DNA of 64,000 bases from Leuctra nigra (lineage: Eukaryota; Arthropoda; Insecta; Plecoptera; Leuctridae), in NCBI GenBank assembly GCA_934045905.1, contig OW203770.1:29273259-29337258 (forward strand), given 5' to 3'. Within the stretch, counting starts at the first letter, position 1. The number at the start of each line of letters is the position of its first letter. Positions 19,790 to 29,421 of the stretch are shown here, piece by piece. The translations under genes were made by a program, and so were the position numbers. The notes beneath the pieces are model-generated. The model worked only from the letters and a program-made list of their open reading frames with translations. It had not been told where the DNA came from and made no database searches.

Positions 19790-21322
19790 GTGATGAAGAA
19801 GAGCCGAAATCAGATGTCCCTGTTAGTGTTACAGTTGCTTCTGGTGTTGAAAATATCGTTATTACTAGGTAACCCTGGTGAAGAATTAGGAAAAGTTAGT
19901 CAAGTTGTTGCCCCAAAGTTTGTTCAAGAAGTTAGTAGCAAGAAACCGAATATAGGTGGGATTCTCCCCCTTCTTTTACCTTTCTCAGGAGCAGTAGGAA
20001 CTGTCTCCTCTCAAGATTTCATCAAGACTATTGAAGAAGCAGGAAAGTTAGGAGAATGGGATGATCCTATGAAGGTAACTATTCTCAAATTGCGAGTTAC
20101 GGGACCAGCAGCAGATTTCTTGAAAAGTAACCCAGAGTTGGCTAAAGGCTCTTGGAAGGAAGTGAAAGATGCATTAATTGCCTGGTATAAACCAGAAACT
20201 ATCTCAGATGATTTGTTGCAAAGTTATTACAAAACATGTCAAAGACCAGGAGAATTGGCTAAAGAGTTTCTCACACGTTTGAAGTTGGCTGGAATTTTGG
20301 CTATTGAAGCAAAAGGCTTGAAACCAGAAGAAGTAAAAATCATGCAAGAACTTATCAATCGAAGTTTGGTTCGTGTCTTTGTGAATGGGTTGAGACCAGA
20401 AAGTGGAAGTTCAGCCATCGGTCTACAGAAACCAAAAACGATTGAAGAAGCTCTGGAATTAGCTATGGAGCTGGAACAGCAGAAAATCAATCGAGCCAGA
20501 ATTCATGTTGTGCAAGCAGGACAAGTCGAAGAATACAACAATACACAACAGCAACAGTCTAACAACAGTCAACGTGTCAATTCAAGATTCCGTCAGCAAC
20601 AAAATTCAAATCAAAACTATGGTGCAAGAATCGCCCCCCAAAATCAAAACTACAGGAATAATTTGTTCAAGCAAAATTCCTATAATTCAACTCAGCAAAT
20701 GAACAACAATTTCTCGGGCAATCAAAATCAGTCAAGCACACCAGGAAGTCCCTTCAATCGATACAATTCATACGTTTTCTGTCAATATTGCAAGACAAAC
20801 GGTCATCATTTGGATCAGTGTTTCCAAAGACAAAGAGCTAATGAACGTCAAGAACATCGAAATCAAGCTAAAAATTTACAGTTCAACGGTCCCCAGCAAA
20901 ACTATAATCGTGCTCCAATCCCAACTCAATTTCGTCAAGGGAACGTTTCGGTCCCTCAGTCCAATCGATACTCTAACCCCCAGATTAATCAGCCCGGAAG
21001 TCAGGGATATGTTCCCTCGTCTCAAGTGTTGCCTCCCAATCCTGTACTCACAGGAGTAGTAAACTCTCAAGAAACACCTCAATGGGATCTTGGACGTTTC
21101 TATCAAGAGTTGAGTCAAATAAATCCACAAGTTTTACAGTGGTATCAGTCTCAAGCTCAACAGAATTCCCAAGCAACACAGTCCCAAAGTCCACCTGTAC
21201 AGTCTTATGCACAAGTTGCTGCAGGCAATTGTAATGGTACAGACAACGGTTCACAACAGTCAGAAGGTTACAAAACTAATACGGTGGGGTTTCGCAAACT
21301 CCCGGATCCTGTCTCGAAATAA
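19790..21322 (+). CDS. Gag polyprotein (capsid + zinc knuckle)
   Basis: The 510-codon ORF carries a retrotransposon gag/capsid region (about residues 55-230, including WKEVKDALIAWY and FLTRLKLAGI), a Gln/Asn-rich linker and one CCHC knuckle, CQYCKTNGHHLDQC, at residues 331-344. It would form the particle and bind RNA. The first 28 residues are hydrophobic and look out of frame. An ATG at 19777 in another frame encodes an acidic start (MAGSSDEEEPKS) and stops at about 19872, just where the main frame becomes gag-like, so a one-base shift near 19868 is likely. The end overlaps the open pol frame (21280 on) by 43 bases in the -1 frame. Confidence 0.85.
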   Translation: MMKKSRNQMSLLVLQLLLVLKISLLLGNPGEELGKVSQVVAPKFVQEVSSKKPNIGGILPLLLPFSGAVGTVSSQDFIKTIEEAGKLGEWDDPMKVTILKLRVTGPAADFLKSNPELAKGSWKEVKDALIAWYKPETISDDLLQSYYKTCQRPGELAKEFLTRLKLAGILAIEAKGLKPEEVKIMQELINRSLVRVFVNGLRPESGSSAIGLQKPKTIEEALELAMELEQQKINRARIHVVQAGQVEEYNNTQQQQSNNSQRVNSRFRQQQNSNQNYGARIAPQNQNYRNNLFKQNSYNSTQQMNNNFSGNQNQSSTPGSPFNRYNSYVFCQYCKTNGHHLDQCFQRQRANERQEHRNQAKNLQFNGPQQNYNRAPIPTQFRQGNVSVPQSNRYSNPQINQPGSQGYVPSSQVLPPNPVLTGVVNSQETPQWDLGRFYQELSQINPQVLQWYQSQAQQNSQATQSQSPPVQSYAQVAAGNCNGTDNGSQQSEGYKTNTVGFRKLPDPVSK

Positions 21323-21345
21323 CTCTAGACAGAGTTGTCAATTCC

Positions 21346-24300
21346 TTGCGACTTCTTAGTAATAGAGGATATTACATGCAGGAAAAAGACAAACCTAATG
21401 TGCTAAGTTTTGTAGTAAACCCATCAAGTCTAGTGAGAGTCGCATACAAGATGCTATTCGACAGCGGAGCCCAAGTTAGTTTGATCCACGAAAATGTCAT
21501 TAGAAGAGCAAATATCCCTATCTATCCGTTCGAGAGTCCTGTCTTTTCTGTAACAGGGAATTCGTTACCTGTTTTGGGATATTCAATTGCTGGTTTACAG
21601 TTAGGTAATTGTATCTATCCTTACAGTTTTGTTGTGTGTGAAGACAGTTTAGATACAGGAGGTTTTGTAGGGCTCATCGGATATGATTTTATTTCTCACT
21701 ACAGTTTAATATTGGATACAAAGAATAGGTGTATCCATCAAGAAAATAATATTATTCCCTATGTCAATGATACGGTGAGCAGTGATCCGTATTTAGGCGT
21801 AGTGGAATACCCCATCCAAACTAGTGATCGTACTAGTGACAAGTGTTCTCAAGCTGATTTAGATCAAGATCAAGATCTTAGTGTGATTTCTAATCACACT
21901 GAAGTTCAGAATGTGAATCAAGGAAGGTTTACTGATTTTCAACAAAATAATGTATGTCAAAATCAGTCACAGTCATCATTTTCAAATAATGAAAATAATC
22001 CATCTTATCAATATGAGTCAATTCGTACTCATGTTGAGTCAAATTCCCCTAAGTTGAATACCCATAAATTCAAATTAGTGGAGATCAAAGGAGATTTATT
22101 TTCTTCTCCTAAGAATGTCTCAATTGGACATACGGTATCCAGAGACATGAAAATGTCTAGTGGAATTGGATTAGAGTTCAAGAAACGTTTTGGTAATGCT
22201 GACAGATTAAAGAAATTTGTTCAATGTGACAATCGAAAAATTGGTTTCCTGAGTGAAACGGAACGTTTCATTTACTACATTATCACGAAAGAGCATTACT
22301 ATGAGAAACCAACCCTTCATAGTATAGAAGAGGCATTGGTTAGTCTGAAGAAGTTATGTAATCATCATGAGGTCACTCGATTAGCCCTTCCTGCATTTGG
22401 AAGTGGACAAGATGGCATTCCATGGAAAAATATTAGACCCATTTTGATTCGTGTATTTCAAGATACCGACATACACATAACTGTGTGCCATTGGCCCATA
22501 AATCCAGTCTTATCAGTGGTTTTGCCCACTGCCCTAGATTCTAAGTTAGTTGATAGGAATTTAATGACCAAATCTTCCCAATTAGTGCAAGAAAACAAAG
22601 AAAAATCTAATGTATCGAAGAGACGTCTTCTTTATGCAGATGATTCTAATGTCCCTTATTCAGTAATAGGAAGTGCTAAAGTAGAAGATTCTATCTTGGT
22701 GAAGAACGCTAGCAATTCTCCATCAGTGATAAGTCCCTACGGTCAGAAGAATTCAAAATCGCAAATCAAAAAGAAGGCCACTTTTGATTTTAATTCTAAT
22801 TCGTGTATGATATTTTTCGAAGAGGATCCTCCAAAGTGTATTTCGAATGCCAAAGAGGCAGATCCAGATACAATCAATATTGATCATGCATTCCCAAGAG
22901 GAGACACAAATTCTATTGTCCAAGAGACAAGACTCATCAATATTGACAATACATTCCCAAGAGGAGACCCAAATTCTATTGTCCAAGAGACAAGACTCAT
23001 CAATATTGACAATACATTCCCAAGAGGAGACCCAAATTCTATTGTCCAAGAGACAAGACTCATCAATATTGACAATACATTCCCAAGAGGAGACACAATT
23101 TCTACTGTCCAAGAGACAAGACCCCACAATAATGATCATACATTCCCAAGAGGAGACATAATTTCTACTGTCCAAGAGACAAGACCCCACAATATTGATC
23201 ATACATTCCCAAGAGGAGACCCAATTTCTATTGTCAAAAAGACAAGAACCCTCAATATTGAAGAAAAATTCCCAAGAGGAGACGCTAATTCTATTGTCGA
23301 AAAGACAAGACTCATCAACATTGATGGAAAATTCCCAAGAGGAGACACTAACTCTATTGTTCCAAAGACAAGACCCCTCAATGTTGAAGTAAAATTCCCA
23401 AGAGGAGACGTTACTTCTACTGTCACCAAGACAAGACCCCATAATAATGATAATACATTCCCAAAAGGAGACGCTAACACTATTGTCGAAAAGACAAGAC
23501 TCATCAACATTGATGGAAAATTCCCAAGAGGAGACACTAATTTTATTGTCCCAAAGACAATACCCCTCAATGTTGAAGTAAAATTCCCAAGAGGAGACGT
23601 TATTTCTACTGTCACCAAGACAAGACCCCATAATAATGATAATACATTCCCAAGAGGAGACGATATTTCTATTGTTCCAAAGACAAGACCTATTGATGCT
23701 AATAATGTCACAAAACAAGAAAGTCGACATAGGAATATTCATGATGAACCAAGGAATCAAGAAAGAGAAAAATGGAAGTCTCATAAAATTCAAGTAAGAA
23801 CTACTAAAAGTCATATAATTCCACCCAATACTGAAATGTTTGTGGAAGTCCAACAAAAACGTCCAGTGAACAGAAAGAATAGAACAGGAGAAAAGAAAAC
23901 TATGTTATTCAAACCCCGTGAAATATTACCATTGGGTTTAGGAGCTGCAGATGCACTCTACACAGAAAGTCAAGATTTAAAACTACACATATTAGTAGTT
24001 AATCTTTCTAATGGCAAAACAGAAGTCACAGAAAATACTCTGTTAGGACATTTAGAACTTTGTGAGTTTGAAGACGAAGAAGAAAATGCAAGACAGGATA
24101 TTTCTACTGAATATCCTCTATTAATTGCTACAGTCAATGAATATTCTAAAACTCATGCACCAAAAATAACCAAGAATCAAGAAAGTCTAAAAGCAAGATT
24201 TGCTGTCCTACATGAAAAGTGTAAACTTGGAAAATTACCTCCAGAAGAATATAATGCAGTGAAAGATTTGATACAAGAATATGCAAATATCTTCTACTTA

Positions 24301-26037
24301 GAAGGTGACAAAATTGGATTTTGTCCTTTAATTGAACATCGCATCTCCATAAATAAAGATGTTAAGCCAATAAAACAGGCTCCTTATCGTTTGCCACATT
24401 ATCAAAGGGAAATCCTTAAGTTAATAAAAGAACATCTTGAACAGGGAATAATTGAACATTCCCGAAGTCCATGGTCTTCACCTTGCCTTCTCGTGACTAA
24501 AAGGACGCAGCCCGGAGAACCAAATGAGTACAGACTAGTAATTGATTTTCGAAAAACTAATCAACACATAATTCAAGAATCTACACCTTGTCCAAGGATA
24601 TCGGATGTTCTCGATTTGTTAGGAGGAGCAAATTACTTCTCAGCAATTGATTTACATGGAGCTTTTAATAATATACCAATAGCAGTAGAGGACAGACCCA
24701 TAACTGCTTTTTGTACAGCCACAAACCTCTACCAGTTCTGTCGTTCGCCGTTCGGACTTTGTACGAGTCCGGCAACTTTTCAACGCCTCATCAACTACGT
24801 ACTCCAAGATGTCTTGAACAAGGACTGCGTAGGATATCTTGATGACATCGTCGTTTTCTCTGAAACAATCGAAGAACACATTATCAAGTTGAAACTAATC
24901 TTTGAAAGATTAGAAAAGGCAGGTTTGAAACTCAAACCATCAAAATGTACATTCCTTAGCCAAAGTGTTATTTTTCTTGGACATTCTATTTCCAATAAAG
25001 GAGTCGGTACAAATCCAAGATTAATTGAATCAGTGGTGAATTTTCCTCAACCTAAATCTATTGGTCATGTTCGTACATTCATTGGCCTTACTTCATACTA
25101 CAGAAAATACGTCAAGAATTATGCAGATATTATTCATCCATTGACTGATCTAACTAGGAAAAATGCCAGATTTAATTGGACCCCTCAACATACTGAAGCA
25201 TTCAACACAATGAAGACATTGTTATGTACAGCCCCTGTACTTGCATACCCAAGATTCGATATGCCCTTCATTCTTACCACAGATGCAAGCGGTATTGGAA
25301 TAGGTGCTATCTTATCGCAAAACATTAATGGTGAAGAAAAACCTATCGCTTATGCGAGTCGGAAATTAAAAGCCGCAGAAATGAATTATCAAATAACCGA
25401 GTTAGAGTTGCTCGCCTTAGTATTTGGCGTTCGTCAATTTCATGTTTATCTAGCAGGAAAACATTTCCTTGCTCAGTCCGATCATCGTGCATTACAATAT
25501 TTACTCAAATTACCAAGTCACAGTTCTCGACTCACCAAATGGACATTATTTTTAAGTCAATACTCATTTGATTTGAAATATGTGCCAGGAAGTAAAATAT
25601 CACATGTTGATAGTCTATCTCGAAATCCTATCAGTGAAGAAAATGATTCTCAACAACAAATGTCAAGTTCAGAAATTTGCAAGTTCTCCCCAGAAATTGA
25701 AAGTACAAACTTTTCTACAAATGAATTAACATATTCTCCAGAAGAAATCAAGTCAACAGGAACTAAGAAGAAAGAAAAGAAAGAAAAACCATCCAAAAAC
25801 AAGAAAATCAGAGAACTAGAAAGTCAAATGAAAGATAATGAAAAAGTTTGCAAAGAAGAAGATTCATCTGTTCTACAGTTGTTACAAGAACCGTTGTTGT
25901 TGAACTTAATTCGAGAAGAATTGCCATTTGAACCAGTAATGGATAGGTTCTACATAAAGAAGTTACAGAGATCAGATCCAGATTTATCATTGATCATCAA
26001 GAAATTATTAGTGGATAATTCTTGTGATCCTTTGTAG
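21346..26037 (+). CDS. Pol polyprotein: protease - macrodomain - PRGD repeats - RT - RNase H
   Basis: The 1,563-codon ORF has no ATG at its start; the frame is open from 21280 and is probably reached by -1 frameshifting from gag. Order: retropepsin with DSGA at residues 39-42; a macrodomain at about 240-382; thirteen 21-residue repeats with FPRGD at about 510-782; reverse transcriptase from about 995 with YLDD at 1164-1167; RNase H with D1313, E1352 and D1379. The enzymes copy the element RNA into DNA in the cytoplasmic particle. Usual Ty3/gypsy pol proteins have no macrodomain and no such repeat. The ORF ends at a TAG where the integrase frame begins one base out, so a frameshift separates RT/RNase H from integrase. 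All motifs of RT and RNase H are intact. Confidence 0.9.
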   Translation: MRLLSNRGYYMQEKDKPNVLSFVVNPSSLVRVAYKMLFDSGAQVSLIHENVIRRANIPIYPFESPVFSVTGNSLPVLGYSIAGLQLGNCIYPYSFVVCEDSLDTGGFVGLIGYDFISHYSLILDTKNRCIHQENNIIPYVNDTVSSDPYLGVVEYPIQTSDRTSDKCSQADLDQDQDLSVISNHTEVQNVNQGRFTDFQQNNVCQNQSQSSFSNNENNPSYQYESIRTHVESNSPKLNTHKFKLVEIKGDLFSSPKNVSIGHTVSRDMKMSSGIGLEFKKRFGNADRLKKFVQCDNRKIGFLSETERFIYYIITKEHYYEKPTLHSIEEALVSLKKLCNHHEVTRLALPAFGSGQDGIPWKNIRPILIRVFQDTDIHITVCHWPINPVLSVVLPTALDSKLVDRNLMTKSSQLVQENKEKSNVSKRRLLYADDSNVPYSVIGSAKVEDSILVKNASNSPSVISPYGQKNSKSQIKKKATFDFNSNSCMIFFEEDPPKCISNAKEADPDTINIDHAFPRGDTNSIVQETRLINIDNTFPRGDPNSIVQETRLINIDNTFPRGDPNSIVQETRLINIDNTFPRGDTISTVQETRPHNNDHTFPRGDIISTVQETRPHNIDHTFPRGDPISIVKKTRTLNIEEKFPRGDANSIVEKTRLINIDGKFPRGDTNSIVPKTRPLNVEVKFPRGDVTSTVTKTRPHNNDNTFPKGDANTIVEKTRLINIDGKFPRGDTNFIVPKTIPLNVEVKFPRGDVISTVTKTRPHNNDNTFPRGDDISIVPKTRPIDANNVTKQESRHRNIHDEPRNQEREKWKSHKIQVRTTKSHIIPPNTEMFVEVQQKRPVNRKNRTGEKKTMLFKPREILPLGLGAADALYTESQDLKLHILVVNLSNGKTEVTENTLLGHLELCEFEDEEENARQDISTEYPLLIATVNEYSKTHAPKITKNQESLKARFAVLHEKCKLGKLPPEEYNAVKDLIQEYANIFYLEGDKIGFCPLIEHRISINKDVKPIKQAPYRLPHYQREILKLIKEHLEQGIIEHSRSPWSSPCLLVTKRTQPGEPNEYRLVIDFRKTNQHIIQESTPCPRISDVLDLLGGANYFSAIDLHGAFNNIPIAVEDRPITAFCTATNLYQFCRSPFGLCTSPATFQRLINYVLQDVLNKDCVGYLDDIVVFSETIEEHIIKLKLIFERLEKAGLKLKPSKCTFLSQSVIFLGHSISNKGVGTNPRLIESVVNFPQPKSIGHVRTFIGLTSYYRKYVKNYADIIHPLTDLTRKNARFNWTPQHTEAFNTMKTLLCTAPVLAYPRFDMPFILTTDASGIGIGAILSQNINGEEKPIAYASRKLKAAEMNYQITELELLALVFGVRQFHVYLAGKHFLAQSDHRALQYLLKLPSHSSRLTKWTLFLSQYSFDLKYVPGSKISHVDSLSRNPISEENDSQQQMSSSEICKFSPEIESTNFSTNELTYSPEEIKSTGTKKKEKKEKPSKNKKIRELESQMKDNEKVCKEEDSSVLQLLQEPLLLNLIREELPFEPVMDRFYIKKLQRSDPDLSLIIKKLLVDNSCDPL
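22063..22494 (+). other. Macrodomain (TARG1/OARD1-like) within pol
   Basis: Residues 240-382 of pol read as a compact ADP-ribose-binding fold: KGDLF near 248, a Ser/Gly-rich SSGIGLEFKKRFG, a YYIITKEHY strand, LALPAFGSGQDGIPW, and a final VCHWP. The order and spacing match the TARG1/OARD1 subfamily of macrodomains, which remove ADP-ribose or O-acetyl-ADP-ribose from proteins. K315 (in ITKEH) and D356 (in GQDGI) are in the places of the two catalytic residues of that subfamily as I know it. The fold is read from motifs without structural comparison; hydrolase activity is inference. Confidence 0.8.
22873..23692 (+). repeat. 13 x 63-bp in-frame repeat encoding FPRGD units
   Basis: The repeat unit is 21 codons, consensus INIDxxFPRGDxNSIVxKTR. 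The RGD is kept in 12 of 13 units; one has KGD. The DNA core CCCAAGAGGAGAC recurs every 63 bp. Neighbouring units 2 and 3 encode the same residues, pointing to recent slippage or unequal exchange. Long antisense ORFs over this region are shadows of the repeat. Confidence 0.9.
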
Positions 26038-27328
26038 GTACTCACTTGATGATGATGAACTGCTATACAAGATTCGTATTCCTCCAGAACGCCATGACCG
26101 TCTTGTGATTCCTAAAACAATGCAAGAAAATATTATGAAAACATTTCACTCACTACCTGGATTCGCAGCACATTCTGGAATTCATCGAACTCAACAATTA
26201 ATCAAGTCAAGAGTCTATTGGAAAGGTATGCTTCATGACATAGAAGAACATATCAAGCATTGTGTGAGCTGTCAATCTACTAAACGTCCAGTTACTGGGG
26301 ATAGACCCCCATTACAAAGATTCTCTGAATTAACAGGTCCAGGTATTCGATACAGTCTCGATATTCTGGGACCTCTCAAAACCACCAAGAAACAAAATCG
26401 TTATATTTTGAGTATGGTTGATCATTTCTCAAAGTGGGTAATTTTAGTAGCTCTTCATAGTCAAACAGCCTATGTAGTGGCTACAGCTTTAGTCGATCAT
26501 CTAATAGCCGAACATTCTACACCTCAAGAAATAGTAACAGACCGAGGTGCAAACTTCACCTCACATCTTTTTAATAAAGTGTGTCAAATATTATCAATCC
26601 GTCATATTTGTACGTCAAGCTATCATGCTTCCAGTAATATGGTTGAACGTTACCATCGCACTATCCGTACAATGCTCAGTCACTACGCCCATGAGCAAGA
26701 TTGGGATCTACTTTTAGGTATGATACAATTTGCTCTACGTACCAATATTTCATCTTCCAGTGGCGAAAGTCCATTTTTCCTCACCCATGGACGAGATCCA
26801 CGGTTGCCGTATGAATCTGTGCTCACCCCGAATAGAAGATCAGATCAAGAACCTCCTAGTGAATATGGACAAAGATTAGTGACAAGATTGCAAAAAGCAT
26901 TCAAACTTGCCAGAGAAACACTCAAGAAAAATGTGGAAATCAGAGAAGAGTACTATAATCGAAAGTCAAAGGACATTACTTATGCCCCAGGAGATTTAGT
27001 GTTTGTTCACACTCCTGTCTATGACAAAATGAGTGGAAGAAAGTTCAGCAAATATTACAGTAAAGGTCCAAGCAGAATTATTTCTGCCAAGTCTAAAGTC
27101 AATTTTGAAATTCAGGATTTACAAACAGGCAAGATACAAACAGTTCATAGTGCTCGATTAAAAGCATTCAAGACGTTTCATCCTGAACAGTATGATGACA
27201 ATCTCAATCTAATTGATGACGAAGTGTCAGACAAAGACAACATAACCAATAATAACCACGTATACCACGCACTTTCAAACCGCATTGAATCCGCTTTGAG
27301 CCAAATCGGTTTGACTTTTAACCTGTGA
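26024..27328 (+). CDS. Integrase (C-terminal tail replaced by MITE sequence)
   Basis: The 434-codon ORF lies in the +1 frame relative to pol and overlaps its end. It has the HHCC zinc-binding domain (HSGIH...CVSC), the catalytic triad D113 (YSLDILG), D173 (VTDRGANF) and E208 (NMVERYH), and a C-terminal domain with PGDLVFV and KYYSKGPSRI. It joins element DNA to the host. From codon 411 the reading runs into a MITE (27255), so the natural tail is cut off and resumes after 27838. The original protein was probably fused to RT/RNase H. Confidence 0.9.
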   Translation: MILCRYSLDDDELLYKIRIPPERHDRLVIPKTMQENIMKTFHSLPGFAAHSGIHRTQQLIKSRVYWKGMLHDIEEHIKHCVSCQSTKRPVTGDRPPLQRFSELTGPGIRYSLDILGPLKTTKKQNRYILSMVDHFSKWVILVALHSQTAYVVATALVDHLIAEHSTPQEIVTDRGANFTSHLFNKVCQILSIRHICTSSYHASSNMVERYHRTIRTMLSHYAHEQDWDLLLGMIQFALRTNISSSSGESPFFLTHGRDPRLPYESVLTPNRRSDQEPPSEYGQRLVTRLQKAFKLARETLKKNVEIREEYYNRKSKDITYAPGDLVFVHTPVYDKMSGRKFSKYYSKGPSRIISAKSKVNFEIQDLQTGKIQTVHSARLKAFKTFHPEQYDDNLNLIDDEVSDKDNITNNNHVYHALSNRIESALSQIGLTFNL

Positions 27329-27836
27329 TATACACATCGAATTTAACTCAATTCGCATTCGATTCAATTCACTTCTGAAAGCGAACTGAAAGTTTCAAAC
27401 CGATTCCAAATGACGTGATATACAGTTCCATTCGCATTCAATCCGCATTGAAGACACACGCGCATTTGTTCTCGCGCAGAAACGTCGTCAAGCAGGCTGT
27501 GATTAGCTGTCATTTACTTGATTGTCATTTGTTTTGTTTTACACGTTTTTGAAAATAAAATCGTCTAAAATGAAAGATATATTTAATGTGAGATCAACTT
27601 TGAGCGTCTAGGAAGTATTGTTTTTAACACAAAACATTTAATGCAACCACATAATTAAAGCTTTGGACAGAAAACTGTAAGAATGATTTTATGTGCTTTC
27701 TGGCGGGAAATTTGATTTCAATCCTATTTGAATCTCGAGCTTGCGTGATATACGGCCATGTTCAAACCGATTTGAGTCAAACCGATTTGGCTCAAAGCGG
27801 ATTCAATGCGGTTTGAAAGTGCGTGGTATACGTGGT
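27255..27836. mobile_element. TA-flanked MITE inserted in the integrase tail
   Basis: Terminal repeats of about 60 bp start ACCACGTATACCACGCAC and contain TTCAAACCGCATTGAATCCG. TA flanks both sides (27253-27254, 27837-27838). With one TA removed, the host frame on both sides is in register, so the insertion is the only break at this spot. It is probably mobilised by a mariner-type enzyme. Confidence 0.8.
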
Positions 27837-27838
27837 TA

Positions 27839-28053
27839 CTGACGACGTAATAGTTACGCCTACTATTGAGTTCCCCACGGATACTTATGATCCAGATGAT
27901 GATTATTTACATTCTTATCAAAGAATCGAACCTGTTCAACAAGAAATTAGCCCAATAATACATCCAAACCTTGATGTTACTCCTGGAGAGGGAAGAGCGA
28001 ATGAAAGTCACCATCTTGAATTATCTCGCGAGAGCGTCGCAATTCGCGTTTAA
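27839..28053 (+). pseudogene. Displaced tail of the integrase ORF
   Basis: The sequence is acidic and Pro/Thr-rich (TPTIEFPTDTYDPDDDYL) and in register with the ORF before the MITE. It stops at 28053, after which similar basic/serine-rich coding character continues in another frame (28085-28115). It is the C-terminal tail of the retroelement polyprotein, broken. Confidence 0.6.
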
Positions 28054-28193
28054 AATCAAAGGAGTCGACATCTGGATACTGCTTCGCCAACTAACCTACC
28101 TAGGAGTAATATCTTTTGTTTTTCATTTGTTTTCATCTGTCAATTGATGTTCAACCGGTGAATTTACCTATTAAAAGCAAACTAAAAGCAGCA

Positions 28194-28412
28194 AATCGAT
28201 ATTGTAGTGTTCCTCAATGTTCAAACAAAGAAGCGACAGCTGCAGATGGACTCTCCTTTCATGTATTCCCGAAGGATACTGTGCGGGAGAAACAATCATC
28301 TGCAATCTGCTTTGAAGGTTGGCAAGAGGGTTTCCAAATGCATGTTAGCTTCATTATTCTATGATGTTAGTGTGTGGGGAACATTTCAAAGCAGATAACT
28401 TCTTTTACTCTG
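28194..28412 (+). pseudogene. Broken THAP-domain exon
   Basis: YCSVPQC, then FHVFPKD, and later VCGEHFKADNFF follow the order of a THAP zinc finger (C-x4-C ... C-x2-H-F). The three parts lie in three different frames, so at least two indels have broken it. It ends at a good splice donor, TACTCTG|GTAAGACTT, so it came as genomic DNA, not as a spliced copy. The source could be a host THAP gene or a P-element-type transposase. Confidence 0.6.
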
Positions 28413-28562
28413 GTAAGACTTGTATTATATTGTTTTGATATATCTGAAATAAGTTCATAAATCGTCAATGAAGGCTGCTCTAAGCCGAAAACACTACACA
28501 TTACTTCTATACACCTTGTCTATCCTACACAGGACAAGTGCTGCTACCTAACCAGGTTTTAA

Positions 28563-28833
28563 ACGCCAATAACCTCGCAAGTAGGTCACGAAGACAAAGG
28601 CGCGCACACGCCAACGAAATCCCCCTCTTCCAATCTTCTAAACTCTGAAACAAGTCAAGTTGATATTTCACCTTCTACAAGTTACAAAGATGTACCAGAA
28701 AGTCCAAATGTATCAAATATTAGTAGTCAGTTTACTAACCTGCAATCTTCGACGCCATTGCAAATTCCATCTTCAACTTCAAGTCGAAGTTCGCAAATTA
28801 CACACGAGGAAGCGTCAAGATCGCAAATATCAG
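28563..28833 (+). pseudogene. Ser/Thr-rich retroelement tail, part 1
   Basis: Open frame of about 90 codons rich in Ser, Thr, Pro and Gln (for example DISPSTSYKDVPESPN). It ends where the MITE at 28835 starts. It probably belongs to the same 3' coding tail as 29422-29658. Confidence 0.45.
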
Positions 28834-28834
28834 A

Positions 28835-29420
28835 TAGGTGGGATCAGATGGGCTTGAGACGTGAAACAGGCTCCAATGCTAAATATGGCCAGGTCTATAG
28901 AGTGGATTGGCTGCGGCTACCAGCCGTTCGCAGCGCTCTCTAAGCACCATGGTTGATGTTAGAAAATCGAACTAATCTGAATTTTAGCGGGTTAATTCAA
29001 AATCAAATGTATAAATTAGAACTTAAACAACTTGGATAACGATCAGATGAAATTAAAAGGGTTGATATCAGTGTAAAAATGTGTTTAGTTTATTGATTGT
29101 AATAATTAACATGTAATACAAGCATTTTCACTTACTTATTATTCACCAAACAGCAAATAACCTAAAAGATGGCATTTGACAGCTCGCGCCATTGACTATC
29201 ACTCAAGAAATAAAATGATTGCCTAGATTAGTTCCGGGATCGCCACCAGCAAACTTAGCGCTGCGATCGGCTAGGGTGAGGACTGACCAAGGGTCGATTT
29301 TATAGCATTTTTTTCTGCGTATTCCACCCGTAGTCCGTATTCACGGGAGCCAATGGTAGATCATTGAAGTGTTCACACCGTAAGCTTAATAGTGTGAAGA
29401 TAGCTGTTCTCTACGCGGTG
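28835..29420. mobile_element. Copy 2 of the 13086-13710 MITE, left end missing
   Basis: It is an inverted, closely similar copy of 13086-13710. The right terminal repeat ends CTACGCGGTG at 29420; about 40 bp including the left terminal repeat are absent. It splits a Ser/Thr-rich coding tail. Confidence 0.8.
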
Positions 29421-29421
29421 A

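Noticed and set aside
21286..21292. GGGGTTT as a -1 slippery site in the gag-pol overlap
   Set aside because: The heptamer does not fit the X XXY YYZ rule in the gag frame; the overlap exists but the shift site is not identified.
22753..23856. 367-codon antisense ORF over pol
   Set aside because: Shadow of the 63-bp in-frame repeat; the plus frame has intact enzyme motifs on both sides.
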